From positions 1 to 36,864 of IMG/VR virus record IMGVR_UViG_3300025174_000064: a stretch of 36,864 nucleotides of DNA; one strand, written 5' to 3'. The DNA comes from a virus. A program made the position numbers and the translations under genes. The notes below the pieces were generated by a model that saw nothing but the letters and a program-made list of their open reading frames with translations, ran no database searches and was not told where the DNA came from. This document shows positions 31,832 to 36,864 of this stretch, one piece after another (position 1 is the stretch's first letter; the number at the start of each line of letters is the position of its first letter).

Positions 31832-31984
31832 TTAGGGCATCCCAGAACGTTTTTTGTGGCATTTATTGATACACGCAACGATGTTTCGGATTTTGTACTT
31901 ATTTTTGACCCCGGTAATATCTATTTTCAATTTTTTCCCCTTCATTATCTGCTGTAATGCGATTAATTCGTCTTTGGTTATCTT
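31832..31984 (-). other. Open frame without start; fragment of unclear strand
   Basis: On the minus strand this frame encodes K-D-E-L-I-A-L-Q-Q-I-M-K-G-K-K-L-K-I-D and is in frame with, but separated by a TGA from, the zinc-finger gene at 31985-32143. The plus strand also has a long frame here ending at 31957 (D-Y-T-K-D-Y-P-I-A-F-L-G-H-P). Neither has a start with a ribosome site, so I regard the 31746-31984 stretch as degraded coding DNA. Confidence 0.3.
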
Positions 31985-32143
31985 TCACCTTAGAAATTCC
32001 GTTTTTGCATATTCTTCACAATAAGTAAAATGGTATTTCAGTCCAGGCAAATCATAGCCCGTGTCACCGCAAAACGGACAATATATTTCACTATTATCAT
32101 ACGGCGATAGGTTATCTGGTGTCCTTTCGTCCCTTTCTTCCAT
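31985..32143 (-). CDS. Small zinc-finger protein
   Basis: 52 residues with C-P-F-C-G-D (about 22-25), H38 and C42 (H-F-T-Y-C), a classic four-ligand zinc finger. GGGAGGATTGAAAG precedes the ATG. Last intact gene of the minus-strand replication operon. Likely nucleic-acid or protein binding. Confidence 0.55.
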   Translation of the reverse strand: MEERDERTPDNLSPYDNSEIYCPFCGDTGYDLPGLKYHFTYCEEYAKTEFLR

Positions 32144-32184
32144 CTTTCAATCCTCCCAGTCAATTTTGTAAAAGTAGTAAAATG

Positions 32185-32340
32185 CTACCAGAGTGGCGCC
32201 TTGCCTTTGCTATTGCGATTTTTTGGCATCACGGAAGGTCTCTTTGCCTTTTTTGGTTTCTCCATGAATAAAGATTTTCCAGGTTCGCACACTAACCATA
32301 CATTTTGCATTCGGTTGGTCATTGGTAATTTTCTAACCAT
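32185..32340 (-). CDS. Small basic protein
   Basis: 51 residues, strongly basic (K-P-K-K-A-K-R-P and a C-terminal N-R-N-S-K-G-K). The ATG overlaps the stop of the gene before it (TGATG), with AAAGGAGG six bases upstream. Probably binds nucleic acid. Confidence 0.5.
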   Translation of the reverse strand: MVRKLPMTNRMQNVWLVCEPGKSLFMEKPKKAKRPSVMPKNRNSKGKAPLW

Positions 32341-32570
32341 CAAGCCTCCTTTGTATGGTATGGGGGGAAATAGGAGCTCATGCCGTCAAACTTGCCATTC
32401 TCACGACAAAAATAGTAACTTCTGTCGTCAATGGACAAGACCGAGTATTGCTTAGACACGGTGAGTTTGATTTTGATGCCTGTTAATACATCCTGAATCG
32501 CAAATGGTTCAATCATAGCCATTGTACTCTCAATCCTGTGCCCTGTTGATTTTTCTACCAGCTTTTTCAT
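32340..32570 (-). CDS. Unknown small protein
   Basis: 76 residues from the ATG at 32570, preceded by GGAGGGTGCAAA; an upstream in-frame start would include the ribosome site. Mixed alpha/beta, with S-V-L-S-I-D-D-R-S-Y-Y-F-C-R-E-N-G-K. Unknown family, coupled to the basic protein that follows. Confidence 0.5.
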   Translation of the reverse strand: MKKLVEKSTGHRIESTMAMIEPFAIQDVLTGIKIKLTVSKQYSVLSIDDRSYYFCRENGKFDGMSSYFPPYHTKEA

Positions 32571-32641
32571 TTTGCACCCTCCCATTAAATTGATTTAAGC
32601 CTTTGGTATAAGATAAATAGTTTGAATGGTAGTTTTTGTTG

Positions 32642-32682
32642 TTTATAGTCTTTAGGACGGTTTTTGTATCAATGTAACATAA
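32642..32682 (-). promoter_or_regulatory. Possible promoter in the inverted 21-bp element
   Basis: On the minus strand TTGATA (32672-32667) lies inside the 21-bp element (32662-32682) and is followed after 18-19 bases by CTATAA/TATAAA (32648-32642). It would transcribe the genes from 32570 leftwards. The plus-strand copy of the element is at 27352-27372. Confidence 0.45.
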
Positions 32683-32716
32683 GTTGTGTAATATATATAA
32701 TTATTAATATAATAAC

Positions 32717-32820
32717 CGCGCGCGCGTTAGTATTAACATAGTACCGTATTCCATATCCAGTCTATACTGTACTCAGTACAGAGAAAAGCAACTTGTCACG
32801 CTTGTCACGATTCTGTCACG
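32717..32820. promoter_or_regulatory. CG alternating tract, palindrome and three phased repeats
   Basis: Contains (CG)5 at 32717-32726 next to AT-only DNA (possible Z-DNA), the palindrome CTGTACTCAGTACAG (32767-32781), and TGTCACG at 32794, 32804 and 32814, exactly 10 bp apart, the last covering the helicase stop codon. Two further TGTCACG copies occur within the helicase gene (33857-33872). Probable regulatory or replication-protein site. Confidence 0.55.
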
Positions 32821-34060
32821 TCTGAATAAATTTACACCCTTGTAGCAAGTCGAAACGGAACTCCATTTGATTTGGATTTTGGTCGGTACGCCAATTTTTT
32901 GCTTTAATTATTTTACACTTTCCATATTCTTTCCAAGCTCGTTCAAGAGTAATATAAAGCCTTGCTTTTTCTAAAGTAAAATCTGAACCCCTTCCAAGTT
33001 CTTCGCCCTTCTTTTTTTGGATAGCAATAATTGCTATCCCTGTTTTGAGTTTATCGTATATCTTCTTAATATCCGTGCCAATCGTATAAAAGTTGTCATA
33101 TATTTCTAAGTAATCTATGATATTTAGGTCATCTGGCCGTATAACGTGGTTAAATTCAAACGATCTTTCTATAACCTTAAATTTCCAGCTACGCAATGGA
33201 AATTGTGAGCCATCCTCACTTTTAAATTTGGAAAGTCTTACCTTGAACTCCTGCGCCCCCATTTCGGAGGAAAAATAATAAACATCATGTTGATTCATAT
33301 TCATTTTCGCTACATTCAGCAGGAACCCGGTTTTCCCAGCGTTACTTGAACCAGCTATCATTATAATATTTTTTGGATATATTTTAACATAAGAATCTAT
33401 GCTAAATGGTAATTTAAGAGGATATTCACTATCAACATCAGCCGATAACCAATCAATAGCCTGTTCATCGCAAATTATCCTCTTATATACATCATCGCGG
33501 CAATTTGTTTTTTCAATGTAATTTCCATCTCTAAGGCGCTTCAGTATTGTGCGTCTATTTGTTTTTTCCCGCTCAGAATTAATAAATAAATCCTTATCAA
33601 GTTGAAAGGTATTCCAGCTACCTTCTGTGTTGTCTATCCAATCCTTAATTTTTTCGGATAAATTAGCCTTTGCCACGCAATGTAACGGTTTTGCCACGTC
33701 ATAAGCTTCTTCAATTGCTTGTATTGATTCATTGATTGTTTTGCGCCTTCTGCTATACTCTAAAAGCTTGTCCAATAAGTAGATAAAGCTTTGCTTAGTA
33801 CTTATAAAAACTTCTTCCATGTCTATTATTTCTGGCATTAAATCTTTAGCTTCGATTGTCACGGTTGTCACGCTAGCCGCTTCTTGGCGCTTATGCAATT
33901 CTACGATTATATCGTATATACGTTGATGTGACATCTTGTAAAAATCTATTGTTGATACAGACTCTAGGCTTATCGATATATATTCATTTTTTTGCAACAG
34001 ATACGCGAGATATGTTTTTTCAACTTCGGGGTCATTTGGCGGTACTTTGCTTGAGATCAT
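32816..34060 (-). CDS. DnaB-like replicative helicase
   Basis: 414 residues from the ATG at 34060, chosen for AAGGAGG seven bases ahead. The N-terminus resembles the DnaB N-domain (P-P-N-D-P-E-V-E-K-T-Y-L-A-Y-L-L). A middle segment (about 160-200) looks like a winged helix (R-R-T-I-L-K-R-L-R-D-G-N-Y-I). The RecA-like core follows: Walker A G-S-S-N-A-G-K-T (about 237-244), then Y-Y-F-S-S-E-M and A-I-I-A-I-Q-K-K-K-G. It unwinds DNA at the fork. No polymerase is encoded nearby, so host replication proteins would be used. The inserted middle segment is unusual for DnaB. Confidence 0.7.
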   Translation of the reverse strand: MISSKVPPNDPEVEKTYLAYLLQKNEYISISLESVSTIDFYKMSHQRIYDIIVELHKRQEAASVTTVTIEAKDLMPEIIDMEEVFISTKQSFIYLLDKLLEYSRRRKTINESIQAIEEAYDVAKPLHCVAKANLSEKIKDWIDNTEGSWNTFQLDKDLFINSEREKTNRRTILKRLRDGNYIEKTNCRDDVYKRIICDEQAIDWLSADVDSEYPLKLPFSIDSYVKIYPKNIIMIAGSSNAGKTGFLLNVAKMNMNQHDVYYFSSEMGAQEFKVRLSKFKSEDGSQFPLRSWKFKVIERSFEFNHVIRPDDLNIIDYLEIYDNFYTIGTDIKKIYDKLKTGIAIIAIQKKKGEELGRGSDFTLEKARLYITLERAWKEYGKCKIIKAKNWRTDQNPNQMEFRFDLLQGCKFIQT

Positions 34061-34178
34061 CAGCGGCCTCCTTGACAATCAACTTCTTTATTTCCTCAGC
34101 TTTTGCGACAAGCTTGCATCTTCTGATTCCAATTCTATGAAATAAATCAAGCAGGCTTTTAATTTTTTCCTCACTCAT
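34032..34178 (-). CDS. Small helical protein upstream of the helicase
   Basis: 48 residues from the ATG at 34178 (GGGGTAAAC ahead): M-S-E-E-K-I-K-S-L-L-D-L-F-H-R-I-G-I-R-R-C-K, all helical with basic centre. It overlaps the helicase start by 29 bases. The long 5' hairpin (34196-34239) precedes it. A helicase loader or regulator is possible, without motif support. Confidence 0.45.
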   Translation of the reverse strand: MSEEKIKSLLDLFHRIGIRRCKLVAKAEEIKKLIVKEAADDLKQSTAK

Positions 34179-34195
34179 GTTTACCCCTGAAATGA

Positions 34196-34239
34196 GCAAA
34201 CCCGTATCGGCTGGGGTCAACAACCAAATACGGGTTTGC
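34196..34239 (-). promoter_or_regulatory. 12-bp hairpin whose loop complements the ribosome site
   Basis: GCAAACCCGTAT (34196-34207) and ATACGGGTTTGC (34228-34239) pair perfectly around a 20-base loop. On the transcribed strand the loop contains GACCCC, complementary to the GGGGT of the ribosome site just downstream, so a pseudoknot hiding the start is possible. Candidate translational regulator of the helicase mRNA. Confidence 0.55.
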
Positions 34240-34319
34240 GTGAGAAGGCTTATAGAATTAGCATTGACCCTGCTAATTATTTCCCCCATTTTAGCACAAC
34301 GATTTATTTTGTCAATAGG

Positions 34320-34357
34320 AAAAAACGCCAGGCTGGTTAAATTCCTTCACCAGCCTG
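34320..34357 (-). terminator. Rho-independent terminator (minus strand)
   Basis: On the minus strand CAGGCTGG (34357-34350), a 13-base loop, and CCAGCCTG (34036-like position 34036 is not involved; arm 34329-34336) are followed by GCGTTTTTT (down to 34320). A standard terminator that ends transcripts of the methyltransferase gene before the helicase operon. Confidence 0.7.
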
Positions 34358-34373
34358 TTTCTTCATAATCCCA

Positions 34374-34535
34374 CTAAGTAGGTAATTTTTCCAGGATTAC
34401 AAGCTTGTTCCATTTAGTAATACCGCATCGCCTCCATCCCGCTTTTATAAAACAATAACCTGGGTTTCTACTTTGTATTTTTTTTGAATTAACATAAGTA
34501 TAAAATCTTTGATTTGGCCAACCAAGTAAAAATAT
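34374..34535 (-). pseudogene. C-terminal fragment of a phage protein family
   Basis: The frame continues directly after the methyltransferase TAA and encodes W-P-N-Q-R-F-Y-T-Y-V-N-S-K-K and N-P-G-Y-C-F-I-K-A-G-W-R-R-C-G, ending in V-I-L-E-K-L-P. I recognise this as the C-terminus of a phage/bacterial family of roughly 190 residues (W-P-x-x-R-x-Y-T-Y-V ... C-F-x-x-A-G-W-R). There is no start codon and the N-terminal two-thirds are gone, so it is a deletion remnant. Confidence 0.6.
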
Positions 34536-35132
34536 TTACCCCCACTGATGGGCCATTCCATTTGCAATCCCATTAAATGTAATGCTTCTCATTTTCCCTC
34601 TCTGCTCTTTTGGTAATAAAAAAGTATCATAATGATGACTGCTAACTTTTTTGCCGGTAGATTTATAAACAGTAAATTTTGGTTCAACCATATTGGTTGG
34701 TATAAGTTTGGGTAAATTTTTCAGCCATAAACAAGTTGTCTTATAATGCGGGTCTCCGAACCAGCACGGCTGGATTATTTGGTCGGGCTTTCTGATCTGT
34801 GTTGACATGATACTTACCGGATTTCCAATACATATTTTTTCTATTTGAACATCCATTAATTTTTTAACAAATTCCAATGCTGCTTGCTGTCTCCCATCTG
34901 CTTGTTTTTCCTTGAAATATCTTGCCCCGCTTACTGCTAAATGAGTACAAGGCGGGTGGAAAATTCCTAAATCAAACTTTTCTCTTTTAAGCAGTTCGAG
35001 AATATCTTCCTGGAAATGCCATTCAGGATTGCCTTCCGTTGTCAATAAATCACAAGAATATGCTTCATGTCCTTGTTTGCGGAAAGCATTAGTAACGATT
35101 TGGCTAAATTCGCATCCGACGATAACTCTCAC
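34536..35132 (-). CDS. Cytosine-methyltransferase-like phage protein
   Basis: 198 residues. GTG start; M-R-V-I-V-G-C-E-F-S is the typical N-terminus of a widespread phage family often annotated as DNA cytosine methyltransferase. The motif F-H-P-P-C-T-H-L-A (Pro-Pro-Cys, about 59-67) resembles the catalytic P-C loop; then N-P-V-S-I-M, P-D-Q-I-I-Q-P-C-W-F-G and K-T-T-C-L-W-L-K-N-L. The C-terminus G-I-A-N-G-M-A-H-Q-W-G is the normal family end. It lacks a full C5-methylase target-recognition domain, so activity is uncertain. No clear ribosome site. Confidence 0.65.
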   Translation of the reverse strand: MRVIVGCEFSQIVTNAFRKQGHEAYSCDLLTTEGNPEWHFQEDILELLKREKFDLGIFHPPCTHLAVSGARYFKEKQADGRQQAALEFVKKLMDVQIEKICIGNPVSIMSTQIRKPDQIIQPCWFGDPHYKTTCLWLKNLPKLIPTNMVEPKFTVYKSTGKKVSSHHYDTFLLPKEQRGKMRSITFNGIANGMAHQWG

Positions 35133-35245
35133 AAAGACAATTGTACAACGAGTTTTTATAAATACAAATAAAAATATTTATAGCCTCGAAAGCCTTATGT
35201 TTGCTGACATTCCAGACATCGTAAAAATATATTTTATTTTTCCCC

Positions 35246-35273
35246 TTGACATTATAAAATAATATGATATTAT
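35246..35273 (+). promoter_or_regulatory. Strong promoter of the right-end plus genes
   Basis: TTGACA (35246-35251), 16 bases, TATTAT (35268-35273), in AT-rich DNA. Transcription would start near 35280, about 90 bases before the first ORF, leaving a structured leader. Confidence 0.65.
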
Positions 35274-35295
35274 TTTAAACAGTAAATTAGATAAC

Positions 35296-35355
35296 TAAGG
35301 GCGGGGAGATAACCATTGATAACCCAGCCCCGCCCTTAATTGTCAATTAATTTTT
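35296..35355 (+). promoter_or_regulatory. Leader hairpins, possible attenuator
   Basis: TAAGGGCGGGG (35296-35306) and CCCCGCCCTTA (35328-35338) form a perfect 11-bp stem with a 21-base loop holding two GATAACC copies. TTAAT/ATTAA (35336-35350) forms a small second stem that shares bases with the first and is followed by TTTTT. Mutually exclusive stems ahead of T's suggest attenuation. Confidence 0.55.
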
Positions 35356-35370
35356 ACATATGGAGAATAT

Positions 35371-35496
35371 ATGGCAAAACTACCTAAACTTAAATGTAAA
35401 CACTGCAAGGCAACTTGGACACCTAGAAAGAATCCAAAGGATATAATCCAATGTCCCAGATGTACCAGTAAAAGCTGGAGTAAGAAAAAGAAATAA
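35371..35496 (+). CDS. Small zinc-ribbon protein
   Basis: 41 residues: K-C-K-H-C-K-A-T-W and Q-C-P-R-C-T-S with a very basic tail (K-K-K-K). GGAG is six bases before the ATG. A common small phage zinc-ribbon type, probably nucleic-acid binding. Confidence 0.6.
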   Translation: MAKLPKLKCKHCKATWTPRKNPKDIIQCPRCTSKSWSKKKK

Positions 35497-35531
35497 TATG
35501 GTGGGTGTAAATCTCTACGGGAAAAAGGTGG

Positions 35532-35705
35532 ATGTGTTATAGTCCGTATCTTGAAAAATATCTTGTGTATCAAAACAGGTCAAGGAGAATAGTAAAATAC
35601 CTACTTGAAACATCTGTGTTGTTAATGGAAACCGAAAATGAAAAAGAGGCATGTCGAATCTTAAAAGGAGAGGAAAGAACAGCGGTCTCAAATTTAAAGA
35701 AATAA
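35532..35705 (+). CDS. Unknown small protein
   Basis: 57 residues: a basic helical start (M-C-Y-S-P-Y-L-E-K-Y) and acidic C-terminal half. A 14-codon ORF at 35498-35542 overlaps its start and could act as a leader. No family recognised. Confidence 0.4.
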   Translation: MCYSPYLEKYLVYQNRSRRIVKYLLETSVLLMETENEKEACRILKGEERTAVSNLKK

Positions 35706-35709
35706 AAAC

Positions 35710-35878
35710 ATGGAAATAACCGTATACGTGGAAAAGGAAGTAGAGGTTGATGTTAATGCTGAACTGGTCATCAAAGCAATTGAAAGAAAATGGACATTTT
35801 TGCTGTACTGATTGTTACATCAGAATAGGAATGCCAAAACGCAAGGCAAGAACTACTTTATTTGATTATGCTTTATAA
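35710..35878 (+). CDS. Two overlapping short frames, possibly one frameshifted gene
   Basis: Frame one (35710-35811) encodes M-E-I-T-V-Y-V-E-K-E-V-E-V-D-V; frame two (35756-35878) encodes a C-terminal C-C-T-D-C-Y-I-R-I-G-M-P-K-R-K. Joined near the T5 run at about 35797-35801 they would make one protein of about 56 residues with a Cys cluster. Each alone is short, so a frameshift (real or sequencing) is a reasonable explanation. Confidence 0.35.
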
Positions 35879-35904
35879 GAAATATAGAAAAGTGGAGGTA
35901 AACA

Positions 35905-36105
35905 ATGAAAGCTAAAATAATGATTACCTTTGAATATGAACTAATACCATTAGATTTTGACGAAGGAATTGCGCCTGCCGAAATGTTAGCGATAGATATA
36001 CAGTGCATTAAAGATAGCCCAAACCATATAAGTGAGATATTTTCAACTTTGATAAATTTGTCAGAAATTTCAGGAGAATTGATTGATGAAAATGCCAGAG
36101 TGTAA
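35905..36105 (+). CDS. Unknown acidic small protein
   Basis: 66 residues, acidic, M-K-A-K-I-M-I-T-F-E-Y-E-L start; GGAGG lies eight bases ahead. Overlaps the next gene by 20 bases. No family recognised. Confidence 0.5.
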   Translation: MKAKIMITFEYELIPLDFDEGIAPAEMLAIDIQCIKDSPNHISEIFSTLINLSEISGELIDENARV

Positions 36106-36295
36106 AACTTGTCGGAATCTTGCGGAGGACAGGCATCATCCTTGTACTACGGGAAAACGAATAACTGAACTTAAAGGGTATGTTTGTGTTGCGCCTGAGT
36201 TTTGGGAAGATAATACAAAGATTGTATTTTCCGAGCGGGAATTGACTGGGTGTTGCGAAATGTATGCAGAAAGGGAAAACATTGAAAAATCCTAA
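36086..36295 (+). CDS. Cys-rich small protein
   Basis: 69 residues from the ATG at 36086 (AGGAG ahead): C-K-T-C (about 6-9), H-H-P-C and two further Cys clusters (V-C-V and G-C-C). Probably metal-binding. Resembles short phage proteins with C-x-x-C near the N-terminus and Cys-Glu near the C-terminus. Confidence 0.5.
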   Translation: MKMPECKTCRNLAEDRHHPCTTGKRITELKGYVCVAPEFWEDNTKIVFSERELTGCCEMYAERENIEKS

Positions 36296-36659
36296 TTTTA
36301 AACAAACAGAAAACGAGATAAAAAAAGCCACCAGGGAATACCTAGAACTGAATGGGTACGAAGTATATCGTATTAATAATGGTGGTGGCTTCCGAGGTTT
36401 TAATAAAGACGGAGGAAAGAGATTCTCTTTTAATGGTACTCCTGGCGTAGCCGATTTGTATGCTGTCAAAAAGGGGGAGTGTCCCCTTTGGATCGAAACA
36501 AAGAAAACTGGCGGTAAACCGACAGATGATCAATACAAATTTGGAGTAAATATCAATCTTTCTGTTGGGTCGCTATGGTTTTGGTCAGATTCTTTTGATA
36601 TGTTTTTAAGAATATTCAACGATATTAAAAATGGGTATGGCTTACCGAAAGAAGTATGA
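36264..36659 (+). CDS. VRR-NUC domain nuclease
   Basis: 131 residues. N-terminal helix, then N-G-Y-E-V-Y-R-I-N-N-G, F-N-G-T-P-G-V-A-D-L-Y (catalytic Asp64) and L-W-I-E-T-K-K-T-G-G-K (Glu78, Lys80), the order expected for the PD-(D/E)XK-type VRR-NUC family of phage Holliday-junction or structure-specific nucleases. The start at 36264 overlaps the previous gene by 32 bases; a TTG further in with AAGGG ahead is an alternative. Probable role: resolving replication or packaging intermediates. Confidence 0.7.
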   Translation: MQKGKTLKNPNFKQTENEIKKATREYLELNGYEVYRINNGGGFRGFNKDGGKRFSFNGTPGVADLYAVKKGECPLWIETKKTGGKPTDDQYKFGVNINLSVGSLWFWSDSFDMFLRIFNDIKNGYGLPKEV

Positions 36660-36864
36660 GGGACGCAATGAACACGAAAGAGGACGAAATGAAGATAGCA
36701 GTCAGCGCTGACACGAAAGAGGACAAGCTGGATGGCCTGTATGAGGTATATTACAAGGACGGGAGGCTGCGCTCTCGCTGTAATTACCAGGCGGGCAAGC
36801 TGGAGGGACCGTCTGAGGGATATGACAAGGACGGCAAATTGCTCTCTCGCTGTAATTACAAGGC
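36656..36864 (+). CDS. MORN-type repeat protein, 5' part
   Basis: Begins at the ATG that overlaps the nuclease stop (M-R-D-A-M-N-T-K-E-D-E-M) and enters the 24-residue repeats (K-L-D-G-L-Y-E-V-Y-Y-K-D-G-R-L-R-S-R-C-N-Y). It runs off the window. DNA and protein repeats match those at 1-600, most closely units six and seven, so both ends likely belong to the same gene or gene family. Joining base 36864 directly to base 1 would not preserve the frame, so some repeat sequence is missing between the ends. Confidence 0.7.
   Translation, partial: MRDAMNTKEDEMKIAVSADTKEDKLDGLYEVYYKDGRLRSRCNYQAGKLEGPSEGYDKDGKLLSRCNYK

Noticed and set aside
19845-34538. Reassignment of TAA to a sense codon
   Set aside because: TAA splits TerL, but it also ends many complete genes correctly (scaffold, adaptor, internal proteins), and large genes such as portal and the giant tail protein need no reassignment. 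A local split or readthrough is more likely.
36008-36469. Minus-strand frame of 153 codons
   Set aside because: Opposite the Cys-rich gene and VRR-NUC nuclease, both with family motifs on the plus strand.

Overview
The window reads as most of the genome of a short-tailed (podovirus-like) tailed phage. Evidence: a complete head module (small and large terminase, portal, scaffold, major capsid protein), a tail-tube-A-like adaptor, a very large tail protein, a set of coiled-coil or membrane-prone proteins typical of internal/ejection proteins, and no tape-measure protein or long-tail genes. The DNA is AT-rich, most genes have GGAG-type ribosome sites, and several products carry Sec signals or lipoboxes. 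This suggests a diderm bacterial host, but nothing identifies the host. No integrase, CI-like repressor, DNA polymerase, tRNA, CRISPR array or recognisable endolysin was found.

Layout. (1) 1-657, plus strand: the end of a MORN-type tandem-repeat gene; a gene of the same type starts at 36656 and runs off the right end. The two are probably one repeat-rich gene interrupted by the ends of a circular or terminally redundant assembly. (2) 691-26176, minus strand: one long late operon read leftwards from a promoter at about 26203-26232. Order: two Cys-rich proteins, TerS, zinc ribbon, two exported fibre-like proteins, tailspike, TerL as two adjacent ORFs, portal, scaffold, zinc protein, capsid genes, tail adaptor, giant tail protein, internal virion proteins, small membrane proteins and a lipoprotein. 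(3) 26240-27830: a long regulatory stretch with two tiny zinc-ribbon ORFs, G and C tracts, a perfect 16-bp chromosomal-type parS site, DnaA-box-like inverted repeats, four TGACCGA iterons and an early promoter. (4) 27834-31745, plus strand: early genes, including a VWA-domain protein and a sigma-region-2-like protein, then small accessory genes and a decayed AP2/HNH endonuclease. (5) 31985-35132, minus strand: a DnaB-like helicase, small Cys-rich proteins and a cytosine-methyltransferase-like protein. (6) 35246-36864, plus strand: a promoter with a hairpin leader, small ORFs, a VRR-NUC nuclease and the start of the MORN gene.

Working together: the early operon probably reprograms transcription through the sigma-like protein, and the helicase gene plus the iteron/parS region point to theta-type replication using host polymerase. 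A parS site with no parA or parB nearby suggests the element uses the host ParB system, which would fit a phage-plasmid lifestyle.

The most unusual signals are the parS site, a dense series of perfect inverted repeats inside the coding sequences of the early operon (28.4-29.5 kb), and a large terminase divided by an in-frame TAA immediately followed by ATG.
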